From Larix kaempferi (Eukaryota; Streptophyta; Pinopsida; Pinales; Pinaceae): DNA of 64,000 bases. The position numbers and the translations under genes were made by a program. This document shows positions 10,441 to 21,590 of the stretch, piece by piece. The notes under the pieces are model-generated. The model did not search any database. It was not told where the DNA came from and saw only the letters and a program-made list of their open reading frames with translations. Location of the stretch: positions 5,409,501 to 5,473,500 of the forward strand of contig BSBM01000597.1 of the NCBI GenBank assembly GCA_027924585.1. Direction: 5' to 3'. The first letter of the stretch is position 1. The number at the start of each line of letters is the position of its first letter.

Positions 10441-11168
10441 AAATCAGTTTTCCTTTGTCACTTCCATGGCTTCTTGCATTGTCTTTGTGTTTTGGCATAG
10501 TATGCAATTCGGAAGATGCAATGTAAGTATGTTTTTTACGAGTTGATAGGTAATATTGAATCTTTTAAAATGTTGAAATTTTTATGAGTTAGCTGTTGAA
10601 ACTAACTCTAAGGAGTTCTTGTTGTTTAAGGATGCAAAAAATATTTATGCTTATGCTTATTCTGACCTTATTACAATTCTGACCGCAATTAGCTAGTATT
10701 CGTTGTTTGTTTTAGCTATATTTTTTCTTGTATAATATAAGAAGTATTTTTTGAAAAAAATTCTTGTGAGAATCCATCTCAACATGGCACAAGATGGTAC
10801 CAATAAATTTAGAAATTAGAGTAGCGTGCTCCAATGAAATGAGAAATTTGACATGCTAAAGTGGAATGTAAAAATACCTTTACCTCTTTTTGCTTTCAAA
10901 CTTAACCATTTCAAACTTTACTATTCCTTTTTCAAAAAGATGGAATAAGTGGCTATCTAAGCTTTCTTGATCTTCCAACAACACTTAGATTTGGAGTGGT
11001 AATCTCTACCTTACCATTAACATACTAATCAATTCTTCATTTAGATGTATTGATGCTTCTCGTGTGACCTCACAATTGTATAAGTTTGTACAAGATTTCA
11101 TTTCCTGATTGTCCTCTCTTTTGAATATGATTTTCAATTGAACTGTTGCATGCTGGTCATTCAGTCAG
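10441..11168. other. Probable intron or intergenic DNA before the ORANGE exon
   Basis: AT-rich with no coding signature. The last 70 bases (TGATTGTCCTCTCTTTTGAA, then TTGAACTGTTGCATGCTGG) end in TTCAGTCAG and fit the 3' end of an intron. Confidence 0.5.
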
Positions 11169-11294
11169 GTTGATCCCATAGTGGCATCGTTCTCAGGGGG
11201 AGCAGCAGGTGTTATATCAACTTTAATGGTGGTTGAGATCAACAATGTCAAGGAGCAAGAGCAAAAACGATGCAGATATTGCCTTGGAACAGGG
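11169..11294 (+). CDS. OR: Internal exon of chloroplast ORANGE (OR) protein
   Basis: After the acceptor TCAGTCAG the frame reads VDPIVASFSGGAAGVIS, TLMVVEINNVKEQEQKR and CRYCLGTG. In plant ORANGE proteins the same segment ends the second membrane helix and starts the DnaJ-like cysteine-rich region (CxxCxGxG repeats). ORANGE holds phytoene synthase in plastids and promotes chromoplast formation. Here only the first CxxCxGxG of the region is present, so at least one exon before and one after are missing from the visible flanks. The expected donor after CTTGGAACAGG reads GGATGG rather than GGTATG, so either the exon end is mutated (one base lost) or this is a dead gene fragment. Large introns filled with LTR elements could also explain the isolation. 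Confidence 0.75.
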
Positions 11295-13030
11295 ATGGAG
11301 AAACTCAGTAGAAAATTACTATTATTGCCTGAATTAATACAATTTGTGTTTTACCTTTTCTTTCTGTTTAGTTATGTGGGGGCCCAACCAACTTTTTTTT
11401 TTGAAGGAAATAGTATCACCACAACCTCATCCACTTAAGCAAAAATATAAAACATGAGTAGAATAAGATATATATTGATACATAAACACAAAAACTAGCA
11501 GCAACAAAGGCTTCTTATAGTTATTAGTAAGAGTAATCTATACTATCCATATACAGAGCATAGTAATATATCACATCAGTAGCAGCAAGCAAATGATTTC
11601 AGTATTAGATATAATTCCACAAATATATATCAATACCTAATTGGAATATATATGTGAGCAATAAGCATCACCGTGGATAATATCAGATACCCATGGTGCA
11701 CTGTACAGAAAACAACTGTAACCAGGACAAAAACCACCCTAAAATACCCTGAGGATTCATATGAAGCTTAATTCAGAGGATTTAGAGAAATAAAGGATAA
11801 GGAGGATGGACCATAAAAAATAAAAATATCAACAACAACAACTCAACTGTACGGGCAATGGCATCACTTCCCTCGTCAGTAGTAGTAGTCTCTATTAGAC
11901 ACAATAACTGTTACAGTAGCTGGAACGCCTATGGGCCAATGGGTTGATAGGGGCCAAATTGCTAAGGGTTGATTGATTGGCTGTCTAATTAGTGTTCTGT
12001 ATACGATCTGTAAGTGCAACAAAAGGTATAATCCATACACACTTCTACCATACACAAGTAGAGTGTTCATTCGACAACTAGATAGGATCGATTGACTGCC
12101 TACTCTTTGTCAATATCTCAGTGGCTTTGAGAACTAGATGGGAAAGAAAGAATGATTTTGGAAGAATACAAGCTTAGCCAATTAAAACTTGAGCAGTTAT
12201 CTTGTGATGCTTTTTGTCCATGGAGTCAAGCAACCTCATTAGTTATATCTTTCTCTTAAAGCCACAGTCACATTATAATTCCATGGAGTTTAATAATTGG
12301 TTTTTCAATTTTCTTGATTCCTTTCTGAATTTTGGGATTTTTTACATTTGATATTTTTGGTTTGGGATTCATATTTGTGTAAGACTTTTCATGTTTACCA
12401 CAGGAAAACCACAGGAACTTGATTATGATTTAGTTGCAAGAATTTTATTACGTGAGCTAGTGAGACAACTCAGAACTTAGAAGACATAGCTTCATTGACT
12501 ATTGAATCTTATAATTTTCTTGCTCAACGCAGAGTTGACTACATTTCATGAAGGAATGTATGGTCCGGATTAAGGCAATACATAAAAGTTTAGTAATTTT
12601 AAAGTTGATGCTTTTCCAAAGAAATTTTTAATTTAATCTGATTCTTGGATTCCCTTTCAGTATACCCTATTGTATAATGAAAGATAACAGTCTGTCATGG
12701 TAAATTCTTCATAGTATTCCAATCTGAAGGTCACCATTGAATTTTCCAAATATATATTCTTCATTTGCTTCTCTTTTATATGGCACTACATTTTTCCCTT
12801 TGCAAAGCTTTCTTTTCATATAGCATGTTCCCTGTCATTTGAGCTATGATCTCACACTCTGGCAGCATTCACACCATAGAGATGATTGAAGAAATCCGTA
12901 CTCAGGTCTAAATTCACTGCACTGTTGCAAGGTGACAAGCAAATCCCATTGTAGGAGGATTTTTCCATAATTAGATTATTGTCCTGATCCTCTTTTGCAG
13001 ACTTGGCACTTGATATTTATTCATCCATTT
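11295..13030. other. Non-coding DNA, probable intron of the ORANGE locus
   Basis: I searched both strands for the next ORANGE exon (a YLACARC-like start) and saw none. The stretch is AT-rich with no repeats of note. It ends at the target site of the LTR element at 13031. Confidence 0.45.
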
Positions 13031-13733
13031 TGTTAGGATATTCCTATACTTTATCCTAGTCCCACCAGTATTTTGATCATTTACATTTTCAGTCATGCAT
13101 GCACTTTTAGGGTTTTCATGCATTTTACATGCATCCCAGTCATCAGCCCAACACCTAGCCCTCAGTTAGCCATCCCCCAGGAGCTTCTCACTATTTAGTT
13201 TTATCCCTCCAGTTTCTTAATGCGCCCTTCTTCCTTTATTTTAGGGAGCAACTCGCCCTTATTCACCTACCAGTCCAGTTGTCTTCAATTTATACTCAGT
13301 TACACTCAGTTATAGTCAGTTACACTCAGTTACACCTACCAGACTCAGTTTGAATGATGGTTGACAGTTACTTGAGCATTGATGACTCCACTGATGGTGA
13401 TGAAGACTTCCAGTTGTGCTCCGATGATCATGAGGACACCTAGTTGTGCTCTGATGACACTCTATTGATCTTATGATCACTCTGAGAGGCTAATTCGAAT
13501 TGACAGCTTAGGCATTCGAATCCTCTCTACCATTGTACTATTTATTTGTCCATATTGTGATTAATTAACTAGTGTGTGTGAAGTATTATTGCTTCTATCC
13601 GAGTTCTACTATACCATATTATTTCGTTGCTCATTATACTGTATTGACCACTCTTCTTCTATTTTCTTGCGTAATCAATTACTTTCTTGTGAGGTATACA
13701 TCATCTCTTAGATCTGCTGTGAGGATTTTCACA
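13031..13733 (+). repeat. 5' LTR of the 2.9 kb element
   Basis: 703 bp, TGTTAGGATA to TTTTCACA. It contains short tandem copies of CAGTTACACT around 13300 and the family motif CAGTCATGCATGCA. Confidence 0.9.
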
Positions 13734-13745
13734 TGGTATCAGAGC
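13734..13745 (+). other. Primer binding site, 2.9 kb element
   Basis: TGGTATCAGAGC, complementary to the initiator tRNA-Met 3' end, directly after the 5' LTR. Confidence 0.9.
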
Positions 13746-13897
13746 ATGTTGAGAGTATTGTTTATCTCCATTCTTGAGAGTTTTTTGCAGGTTATTACCA
13801 AGATTTCGAGTGCAGCAGTTGTAGCAGTTTCTGCATTTTTGCAGCAGTAGTAGTTGCAGTTATTCTATATTGTGTGTGCAGGTCTTCTACAGCTTCT

Positions 13898-15046
13898 ATG
13901 TATCCATCAGGAATTACTCCTCTTTCTCCATTCAACTATGATGAATGGAAACCAAGAATGATAGCATATTTGAAGAGCCATGATCTCTTTGATTGTTATT
14001 TTGAAAGAGAGTTCGAATCCTCTGAAGAGAATATTGACTGGTTGAATAAAGGTGGCATGGCCTTTGCAAGAATGATGCTTTCTTTGCCTAAATACCTGAT
14101 ATTTCATTTCAAATACCGTGATGGTGTTGAAACTCCAATAGAGTTATGGACTCCAAAAGAGTTATGGGCTCACCTGGATGAAAACTTTGGCAGAAAGAAT
14201 GAAGGGATTGGTCCAAACCCATTCAAAAGCAAGCAAAGTGATGCATTCGCTCCCCTTGATGGTCTCTCAGATCATGAACCAATATCATCTCATATTGAAG
14301 TTGTTGACAAAGAACTTGCAGATTCTCCACTCATGCTCCAACTTTCTTCTCTTTCTGTGCCAGCGCACACTCTAGATATTGCAGAAGGTCCTAAATCCTC
14401 TCTTGCACCAGAGTCTGTTGGTTTGCATCATGATCACATGATTATTTCGGAGGTAAAATCAGCTATTGGACGTAATGCATTCGCTCCTCTCAAGCAATCA
14501 TCTCATTTATACTACTATATGATCATTAATTCATGCTTTCAGAAGGTTATTGAAGATTATGGCCATTGCCATTCGCTTGGGATAAATTCTCATGCAATTA
14601 CTGGTTTTGAGCTCACCTCTCATGGTTCAAAGGAGATCTCAAGAAACCATGATTCAAGTCTTGGATCTAATTTGGATTCTAAGCAATTAATACTTGGGAT
14701 AATTTCTCATGCATATGATAGTTTTGATCTCACCCCTGCTGGTTCAAAGGAGATCTCAAGAAACTATTCTTCAAGTCTTAAATCTGATTTGGATTTCAAG
14801 CAATTATTATTTGATGGTTCTTTTTGGCATAATCTCACCCATGATGGTTCGAAGGAGAAGACAAAAGACTATCTGCATATTCATGATTTTGATCCTACCT
14901 CAGCTGATTCGAATCACGGGTTCAAGGATCATCCTCATACTTTTGGATTTGTTCTCATCACATTCAATCTGAAGAGCAAGTACAAGCACATGTTTTTTGA
15001 TCATGATCCACTTCTTCCCAAGAAGAAGATACCTCCATACATATGA
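13898..15046 (+). CDS. Gag-like protein with a repeat tail, only ORF of the 2.9 kb element
   Basis: I chose the ATG at 13898 because the homologous region (LSPFNYDEWKPRMIAYL) starts just after it; an in-frame ATG at 13874 lies in leader sequence. The product is 382 residues. Residues 1-125 match the N-terminal Copia gag domain, including the helix ending in ELWAHLDENFGRK. After that the similarity to the sister gag proteins stops: there is no CCHC knuckle, no protease, but a Ser/His/Asp-rich tail with at least two 39-40 residue repeats (SHAITGFELTSHGSKEISRN and SHAYDSFDLTPAGSKEISRN, each followed by SSL..LD.KQLL). The frame has stayed open although the LTRs have diverged, unlike all other gag copies in the window. 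It might still supply a capsid-like protein; the tail origin is unknown. Confidence 0.7.
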   Translation: MYPSGITPLSPFNYDEWKPRMIAYLKSHDLFDCYFEREFESSEENIDWLNKGGMAFARMMLSLPKYLIFHFKYRDGVETPIELWTPKELWAHLDENFGRKNEGIGPNPFKSKQSDAFAPLDGLSDHEPISSHIEVVDKELADSPLMLQLSSLSVPAHTLDIAEGPKSSLAPESVGLHHDHMIISEVKSAIGRNAFAPLKQSSHLYYYMIINSCFQKVIEDYGHCHSLGINSHAITGFELTSHGSKEISRNHDSSLGSNLDSKQLILGIISHAYDSFDLTPAGSKEISRNYSSSLKSDLDFKQLLFDGSFWHNLTHDGSKEKTKDYLHIHDFDPTSADSNHGFKDHPHTFGFVLITFNLKSKYKHMFFDHDPLLPKKKIPPYI

Positions 15047-15231
15047 CCAAGCATCACACCTGCTTGAGTTTGGAGCATTTATTTTTGTGTGTGCCTTACA
15101 GTCTGTTTTTTAGGAGGGAGTATGTTTCCCATGAAATTTTCCCACTTCCTTGGTTTATTGACTGTTACTATTCGTTGTATTGGGTGACCTTTGGTCTTAG
15201 TTACCAGGGCCTAGGATGGATTAAGGGGGGG

Positions 15232-15923
15232 TATTAGGATATCCCTATACTCCATCCTAGTCCCACCAGTATTGTGATCATTTACATTTTCAGTCATGCA
15301 TGCACTTTTAGGGTTTGCATGCATTTTGCATGCATCCCAATCATTAGCTCAGCACCTAGCCCTCAGTTAGCCAGCCCCCAGGAGCTTCTCACTATTTAGT
15401 TTTAGCCCTCTAGTTGCTTAATGCGCCCTTCTTCCTTGATTTTAGGGAGCAACTCACCCTTCTTCACCTACCAGTCCAGTTGTCTTCAGTTTATACTCAG
15501 TTACACTCAGTTACACTCAGTTACACTTAGTTACACTCAGTTACACTCAGTTACACCTACCAGACTTAGTTGATTGATGGTTGATAGTTACTTGAGCATT
15601 GATGACTCCACTGATGATGATGAAGACTTCCAGTTGTGCTCCGATGACACTCTATTGATCTTATGATCACTCTGAGAGGCTAATTCGAATTGCCACCTTA
15701 GGCATTCGAATCCTCTCTACCATTCTACTATTTATTTGTCCGTATTGTGATTAATTAACTAGTGTGTGTGAAGTATTATTGCTTCTATCCGAGTTCTACT
15801 GTACTATATTATTCTGTTGCTGATTATACTGTATTGACCACTCTTCTTCTATTTTCTTGCTTAATCAATTACTTTCTTGTGAGGTCTACATCATCTCTTA
15901 GATCTGCTATGAGGATTTTCACA
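15232..15923 (+). repeat. 3' LTR of the 2.9 kb element
   Basis: 692 bp, starting TATTAGGATA (the expected TG is mutated to TA) and ending TTTTCACA. It carries an expanded run of TTACACTCAG at 15493-15550. Confidence 0.9.
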
Positions 15924-18060
15924 AATTTAAGAGTAACATGCTTTCATGTTTTCCAACTTGTGTGAATTAACATGAAATTTTGTAACATACGGTTCTGATT
16001 ATTGTTTTGGAAAATATTATCCAGGCAATATAGGTTGCAAGGAAATGCCAACAAATGAGGTGGAATATGAAATAGTTAGGCATGAATGCTTTTGTTACAT
16101 AAAAAGGAGCCTATGTTGTTCTTGGATTTTAGTGGGACTTTCTTGAATTTATTCAACATGGAGTGCCGGAGGTTACTGGCATCTTGGACATTTTTGTTGT
16201 CACATCTTGGAATTGAAGTTCCGCATCATTAATGTTGTCCATTGTTATGAGAATGTTGTAAGGTAAGTGGAATTAGATTTGAATACAAAAACTAACATGG
16301 GTAAAACCTATGTTATGTTTTTGTTTTCTACAAAATAAAGCTGAGGAATTGCATTCAAGGATATGTCCTTGTCCAAATTAGGTAACTCTGGTTATATTTT
16401 CCATGTCTTGCTAGAATCCTTATAATTTGGTGAGGTGGCAATGGATAAATACATTTGCAAAATCTTGTCATTATCCATGATGGCTTGGAGAACATTAGCT
16501 GAACCCACTGATTTTATTGCGTCATTGCCTTATCATTGAGCATGCCACATAGATGGGATTTGATCCTGGTGTTTAGGCTATTGTATTCCTTACTTCTTTG
16601 TCAACTTGGATTTGCTTTTCTCTAGTTGCTAGGTTAGCAACGGAAAATTGGCTCCATAATCAGCTATAGCCCCCTGCAATCTCCCCTCTCACAACAATAA
16701 ATTTCCAAAGTAGATCTATTGGCTTTGCTTTCCTGTAATGGCTGGGCTAGCAGTAGAAAATGGACCCCATGATCTACAAAATGGAAAATCTCAGGAATAA
16801 AAAAAATCTCCTATTGGGACTCTAGAGTTTCAAATATGTTCATTCCTAAAATTAAGTCTCAGCTCAGGAAAATCGTTTTTTAGTCTAGAAAAATATTAGT
16901 CTAAATATATCTTCTTGGCTCAAAAAAATATGCTTAATCCAGAAAAATATGTCCTCCAAAACCTAAAATATTCCAAATCTCTTAGTCCCACTACTCCCAA
17001 ATTTGGGTTTAAGCTGATCTCTTAACATTTTGCAAACAATTGAAAAGCACCTCATTCAAGGAAAAGCTGCATTTGTTTGTCAGTCGCATTATTTCTATTA
17101 TTATTATAATTAATATTACTACTTATACCATTTTTTGTATCCATTGTTTGACGATGTCTCAGATGTACAAGAGTTGCATCCCGTATGAATTCCTCCCATA
17201 TCTATTTTGAACATGAATCCAATTTTGATACAGCTCAATGATCGATTGAAATCCTAACAAAATCTAGCAACATATGTGTGGGACCTGGGTGTTGGTTCTT
17301 ATATCCTAGATGTAAATCTTTTGAAAAAGATTCTATGATGAAAAGGGTGCAAAAAATATTCAATTCTATTTTTTTTGTAATTGTTAACATTATTTCAAAT
17401 GTGGGAATTGCTTTTAATCTTGTTGGTGACAAGCTATAATGTGAAGTGAAGGTTGATCCTTACAGACCATCCAAGCCAAATTTCAAACTTTGCTAGGAAG
17501 CTATGTGGCATGCTTGAGGAATTCTTGGATATCATGTCTCCTTCTATCACCCTTTTGTATATTTGCAAATGTTGAACTGGATGTCCAACCGTATCACCTT
17601 AACAAAAATATGTGAGACATCTTATGAAATATGAGCACCGGTAGCAACTTAGAGCCGCATATGTAGAATAGAAGGTCGAACTGGCAAACGGATTAATCTG
17701 AATCAATTCGCAATGTCTCTTATCTATGTTCTTGGCACTTGGTCGTTGCCATTTTAACTAGAAGCTTTCCTCTTCTGTTATTTTCTTATATTGTAGATGG
17801 TATTTTTGTGAATTGAAACTCAAGCATATAGTTATTATAAGAGTACATGGATATACACATCACGATTCAAGGCAAAAAAATAATTTGTTGTTGTTCATGT
17901 GCCTGTAGAACTTAGGAAAAACTATTTTCAAGGAGAATCTGTTCTTAATGTCATGCCATCCCCTTCATCAATTTTTGTTTATAATATTCTGACCTTTGGC
18001 AAGATGGTGTTAACTATTGGAAATTTTATTCTCATACCAATCCATAAGGAATTCTATTTA
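15924..18060. other. Unassigned AT-rich DNA
   Basis: No supported gene, repeat or element boundary was seen in these 2.1 kb on either strand. Confidence 0.4.
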
Positions 18061-18132
18061 AGGGTGCTAACTCAATGGTAGAGCACCTGCCTTATAGGCA
18101 GGAGATTGGTGGTTCGATTCCACCGTGCCCTA
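18061..18132 (+). tRNA. tRNA-like gene, anticodon UAU (Ile)
   Basis: A full cloverleaf can be drawn: acceptor AGGGTGC (18061-18067) with GTGCCCT (18125-18131), two G-U pairs allowed; D arm ACTC-AATGGTA-GAGC with one mismatch; anticodon arm CCTGC-CTTATAG-GCAGG; variable loop AGATT; T arm GGTGG-TTCGATT-CCACC; discriminator A. The anticodon TAT is at 18093-18095. There is no intron and no encoded CCA. The internal B box GGTTCGATTCC is perfect, while the A box is weak. The D arm resembles organellar tRNAs (TAACTCAGTGGTAGAG in plastid tRNA-Thr), so a plastid or mitochondrial transfer is possible. Whether it is transcribed cannot be judged. Confidence 0.75.
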
Positions 18133-19092
18133 TTTATATTCTGAAACTGTTACACAGAAATCTTCCACCCTATGAGCATCAACATTCTTTGGCCTGTAGG
18201 ATCCATTTCAGTGACTAAGATCCATTTTCATCCTTCAGTGATACCAGTTTACCCTATTTTTGTTCCTACCCGCATGTTGCATCACTATAGCATGCGTACC
18301 CACGAGTTGCATCCCTATAGCCCGCGGGTATCAAGTAAAATGGTAAAAACCACTATTTTATTACTTTTTACTCCCAAAAAGTGGTCATTGGGTGACCTTT
18401 GGTTCTCCATCTACCCAAGTAACGTCTCGATGAGTCCTCTCACCTATCTTTGAGAGGACTATATATTGAGCACATATGGCTTATGGACGGGGGGAAGAAG
18501 AGAATAGTAAAGGCACTCTAGTGGACTTTTTCCCTATCTTGAGTCTGCACTCATTGATCCTTGTAGTTGTGAACCAGTTATGTTCACCTTCCAAACTCCT
18601 TGCTAGTTTGAGTTTGCCTTTCATGGAGGATTGAAGTGGTGGAGGCACAAGTGGATTGATCTAGATCTTGGTTCAGATTGGTTGTTGGCAAGAGGTCGTA
18701 TCACTTTGTACTTCTTCTTGTTCATTAATAGAAATACTCATATTCTCGTCCATTCATGGTGTGAATGTCATTTATTATACATTGGGTTACATTTGCTTAT
18801 GATATTATGGACCATTGTTATTGATAATGTTAATTTCATTTATATATCACATGTACTTGTTAGATATTGGTTGTCAAGACTAATTTGCAGATTACAAGTG
18901 CTTGGATGTGCGCGGATTGAAAGCTCCAATGGGGATCTACATCAAACGTTGGATTGAGGTTGGTTACATTTCTCCATTATTTTAACATTGTCATTTATAA
19001 TAGCATTGTTTTGAGAATTGAGTAGATTTCTGGTAGTCATCTGTCTGTTGTGGTATTCCCAGGCCATAGTGAGTTTTATCCAATACAGAAAC
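18133..19092. other. Unassigned DNA
   Basis: Short inverted motifs such as CCCGCATGTTGCATCACTATAG and a related GTTGCATCCCTATAGCCCGCGG occur near 18265-18330, suggesting an old repeat. No gene is supported. Confidence 0.35.
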
Positions 19093-19454
19093 CACTAAAA
19101 AGAGATAAATGACTAAAAAAATGACCAAAATTTGCATATAAACGACCACCATTACAACATGAGAGATAAGTGACCAAAATATGCATATAAATGACCACTT
19201 TTGAGTTGGCGATCGCTAGTAGAAAATTAGCGGTCATTTATCACGTGACCATTAATGGCCAAATATATTACCAAATTAATGACCAAATATACGACCAAAT
19301 ATATGACCAAAAGATAAGCTAAATATGACCACATTTTTGGTCGCATGATATACGGCCACTAATTTGCTACCAGTGGTCACCAACTCAAAAGTGGTAATTT
19401 ATATGTGGATTTTGGTCCATTTTTTTGTCACTTATCTCTCTTTTTGTACTAGTG
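19093..19454. mobile_element. Hairpin MITE with CACTA-type ends
   Basis: The left end CACTAAAAAGAGATAAATGAC pairs with the right end, whose reverse complement reads CACTAGTACAAAAAGAGAGA then TAAGTGAC. The inverted similarity runs through most of the 362 bp (shared ATGACCAAAAT, GACCACTTTTGAGTTGG and AAATTAGCGGTCA-type blocks), so the whole element can fold on itself. The centre holds repeats of ATATGACCAAAT. Terminal CACTA points to the CACTA superfamily, but the 3-bp flanks AAC and TAA do not match, so the boundary or the assignment could be off. Confidence 0.7.
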
Positions 19455-21034
19455 TAATGGCATAAACATTCATGGATTATTGGAAGTTTAACTATGCTTA
19501 AAATTATTGAATTTGTTAGGATTGGAGTAGTTCAACTATGATGAAGGATGGATTTGATTGAGGAAGAGTATTGTAATACAATGTTTTGCTCCCTTGTCTC
19601 AAAATACAGATGTGTCTTGGGAAGCATACCTAGATTATAAGATCGTAATACAGAGGTATCTTTCGCGGAGGAAAGAAACATTGAGGTAAGGACGTAGAGG
19701 AAGTCTGTTGTCCAAGCATTGTTGTAAGAAGAAGTCGCTCACCGGATCGTGGTTACCTAGGAAGGTTGTTCAGCATTCATAGGTGTGAGAGAAATTGGAG
19801 AGTTCGTGCTCGAGGTGAAAGAAATCACTCGAAGCTAATTCCTAGTGGATAAAACCTGAAAATTGCAGGCGGAGACTCAAGGACCATCCGATCATGATGA
19901 TCGACGGTTGTAGTTGCATTTGGTTTTGGGATATATCCCACATTGACCATGGATTTTTGTATCTTGGCGTTTATAAGGCCAAGTCTGAGTAGTTCACTTC
20001 GACGCGCAGTGCAAAGGATTCTTGGTGGGGGCTCTGGGTGTTTGGACTCCACGAGAAGCTCACAATCCCGGAGCCCGAGACGACTTGTCAGGCCCTCAAT
20101 CCTTTTGGAAAATGTGGCATTGACGTGGCGTTGAGGTGGATGGTGAATTGGAAGTAATGTGTTGTTGGTGTGGACAGTAACGTGGCATCAGGCTGCAACA
20201 AAACGTGGATGATGATCATTCATATGTGGCAGACATGGCAGAGGAGTCAAATGCTGAAGCGTTAGTGTTATAATTAGAACATGAAGACTTAGTACAAAGT
20301 CAAATGATGAAGCATTAGTGTTATAAGAACATGAAGACTTAGTAAAAAATCCTAAAGCGCTAGTTTAAAAATAAAATATGAATAAAGGTGTTAATATTTT
20401 TTTTTAAACTACATGGAGTAAAAATTAAATAAAAATATATATAGTTAAAAATTATTTTTAATGCAGATTCATTTTTTTAAAGGGTCGCATTAGTTTTGGA
20501 AAGTTGTGTTACTTCAAAATACACATGAAATATATGGCATTTATTTTTGTGATCTTTATTTTTGTCGTCGGATTCATCTCCATTTAACAAATGTATGTGA
20601 AATGGTCGGGCTCTAATCTCGTGGACCTATGCAGACTCTAGTTGTTGGAGGGTATATAACATAACATCTCTATGTGCGCCGCAAAGAGACACCAAAACTT
20701 CAAACCCGAATTAGGATCTCACTTGGACCTTGTGCACAAAATGGGGTCTTCGTTAGTTGAGTATCCTCCCTTGGAAACCCCAAATGTCCATAATCCATTA
20801 AAGCATGCTCTTTTAGGAACCTACTTGGTCAAATTGAGTGTCTTTTGTTCATTTTTTCAATCATGACTTGTTTAAACCTTATCACTCTTGTTTTGAGCGG
20901 TTCACACTTTATTGCATAAGATTGTTCCTTGTTATTTTATTCTCATATCAATGATGAAAAATACAGAGAAAGAATGGATTACTATGGAGCATCATGAGAA
21001 ATACTAATCATTTCCCCTTTAGCTTGCATTTAGT
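19455..21034. other. Unassigned DNA with possible Ty3-type relic
   Basis: A short reading at 19608-19689 (DVSWEAYLDYK) faintly recalls the end of a Ty3 chromodomain, but the match is too short to annotate. The motif GGGATATATCCCACATTGACC near 19928 looks like sequence seen in plant LTRs. No gene is supported. Confidence 0.3.
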
Positions 21035-21041
21035 ACCTTGA

Positions 21042-21072
<31 letters not shown>

Positions 21073-21590
21073 AGCAACATCGTCATCTTCATTGTCATCA
21101 TCATCATCACCATCATAATCGGCATCATCATCTTCATCATCATCATCATCATCACCATCATGATCATCATCTTCATCATCATCATCTTCATCATCATCAT
21201 TATCATCATCATCATCATCATTATCGGCATTGTCATCTTCATCGTCATCATCATCATCACCATCATCATCGGCATCTTCATCTTCATCGTCATCATCATC
21301 ATCAACATCATCATCATCTTCATCATCATCGTCTTCATCATCATCATCATCATCCTCATCCTCATCATCATCATCATCATCATTGACGTTGTCGTCGCCA
21401 TCACCACCACTATCATCAACATGATCATCATCATTATCATCATCATCATCTTTATCATCCTCCTCCTCCTCATCATCATCATGATCATCATCTTCTTCAT
21501 CATCATCATCACCATCTTCATCATCCTCATGTCAGCATAATCATCATCTTCATCATCACCATCATCATAATGAATCATTGTCATCATCAT
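21035..21590. repeat. ATC/TCA trinucleotide microsatellite, about 550 bp
   Basis: Near-continuous TCATCA with interruptions (CTT, GTC, GGC, AGC). It stays open in all frames and gives poly-Met, poly-Ile and poly-Ser readings with no coding meaning. Confidence 0.97.

Larger units (their letters stand above)
13031..15923 (+). mobile_element. Compact gag-only Copia-type LTR element (2.9 kb)
   Basis: LTRs at 13031-13733 and 15232-15923 flank a 1.5 kb interior. A tRNA-Met primer site TGGTATCAGAGC follows at 13734-13745 and the purine tract TTAAGGGGGGG ends at 15231. The flanks CATTT and AATTT agree at four of five bases. The interior holds one open gag-like frame and nothing of protease, integrase or reverse transcriptase. 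Such short LTR elements with only a gag ORF have been described in plants as TR-GAG elements. The LTRs differ by several indels (a 30-bp block near 13430 and extra TTACACTCAG copies near 15500), so the insertion is older than the nested one at 2008. Confidence 0.9.

Noticed and set aside
19608-19690. Ty3 chromodomain end (DVSWEAYLDYK)
   Set aside because: The match is about a dozen residues with no integrase upstream and no purine tract downstream; too weak to annotate.
21030-21590. Poly-Met, poly-Ile and poly-Ser proteins
   Set aside because: Pure artefacts of the TCA microsatellite.
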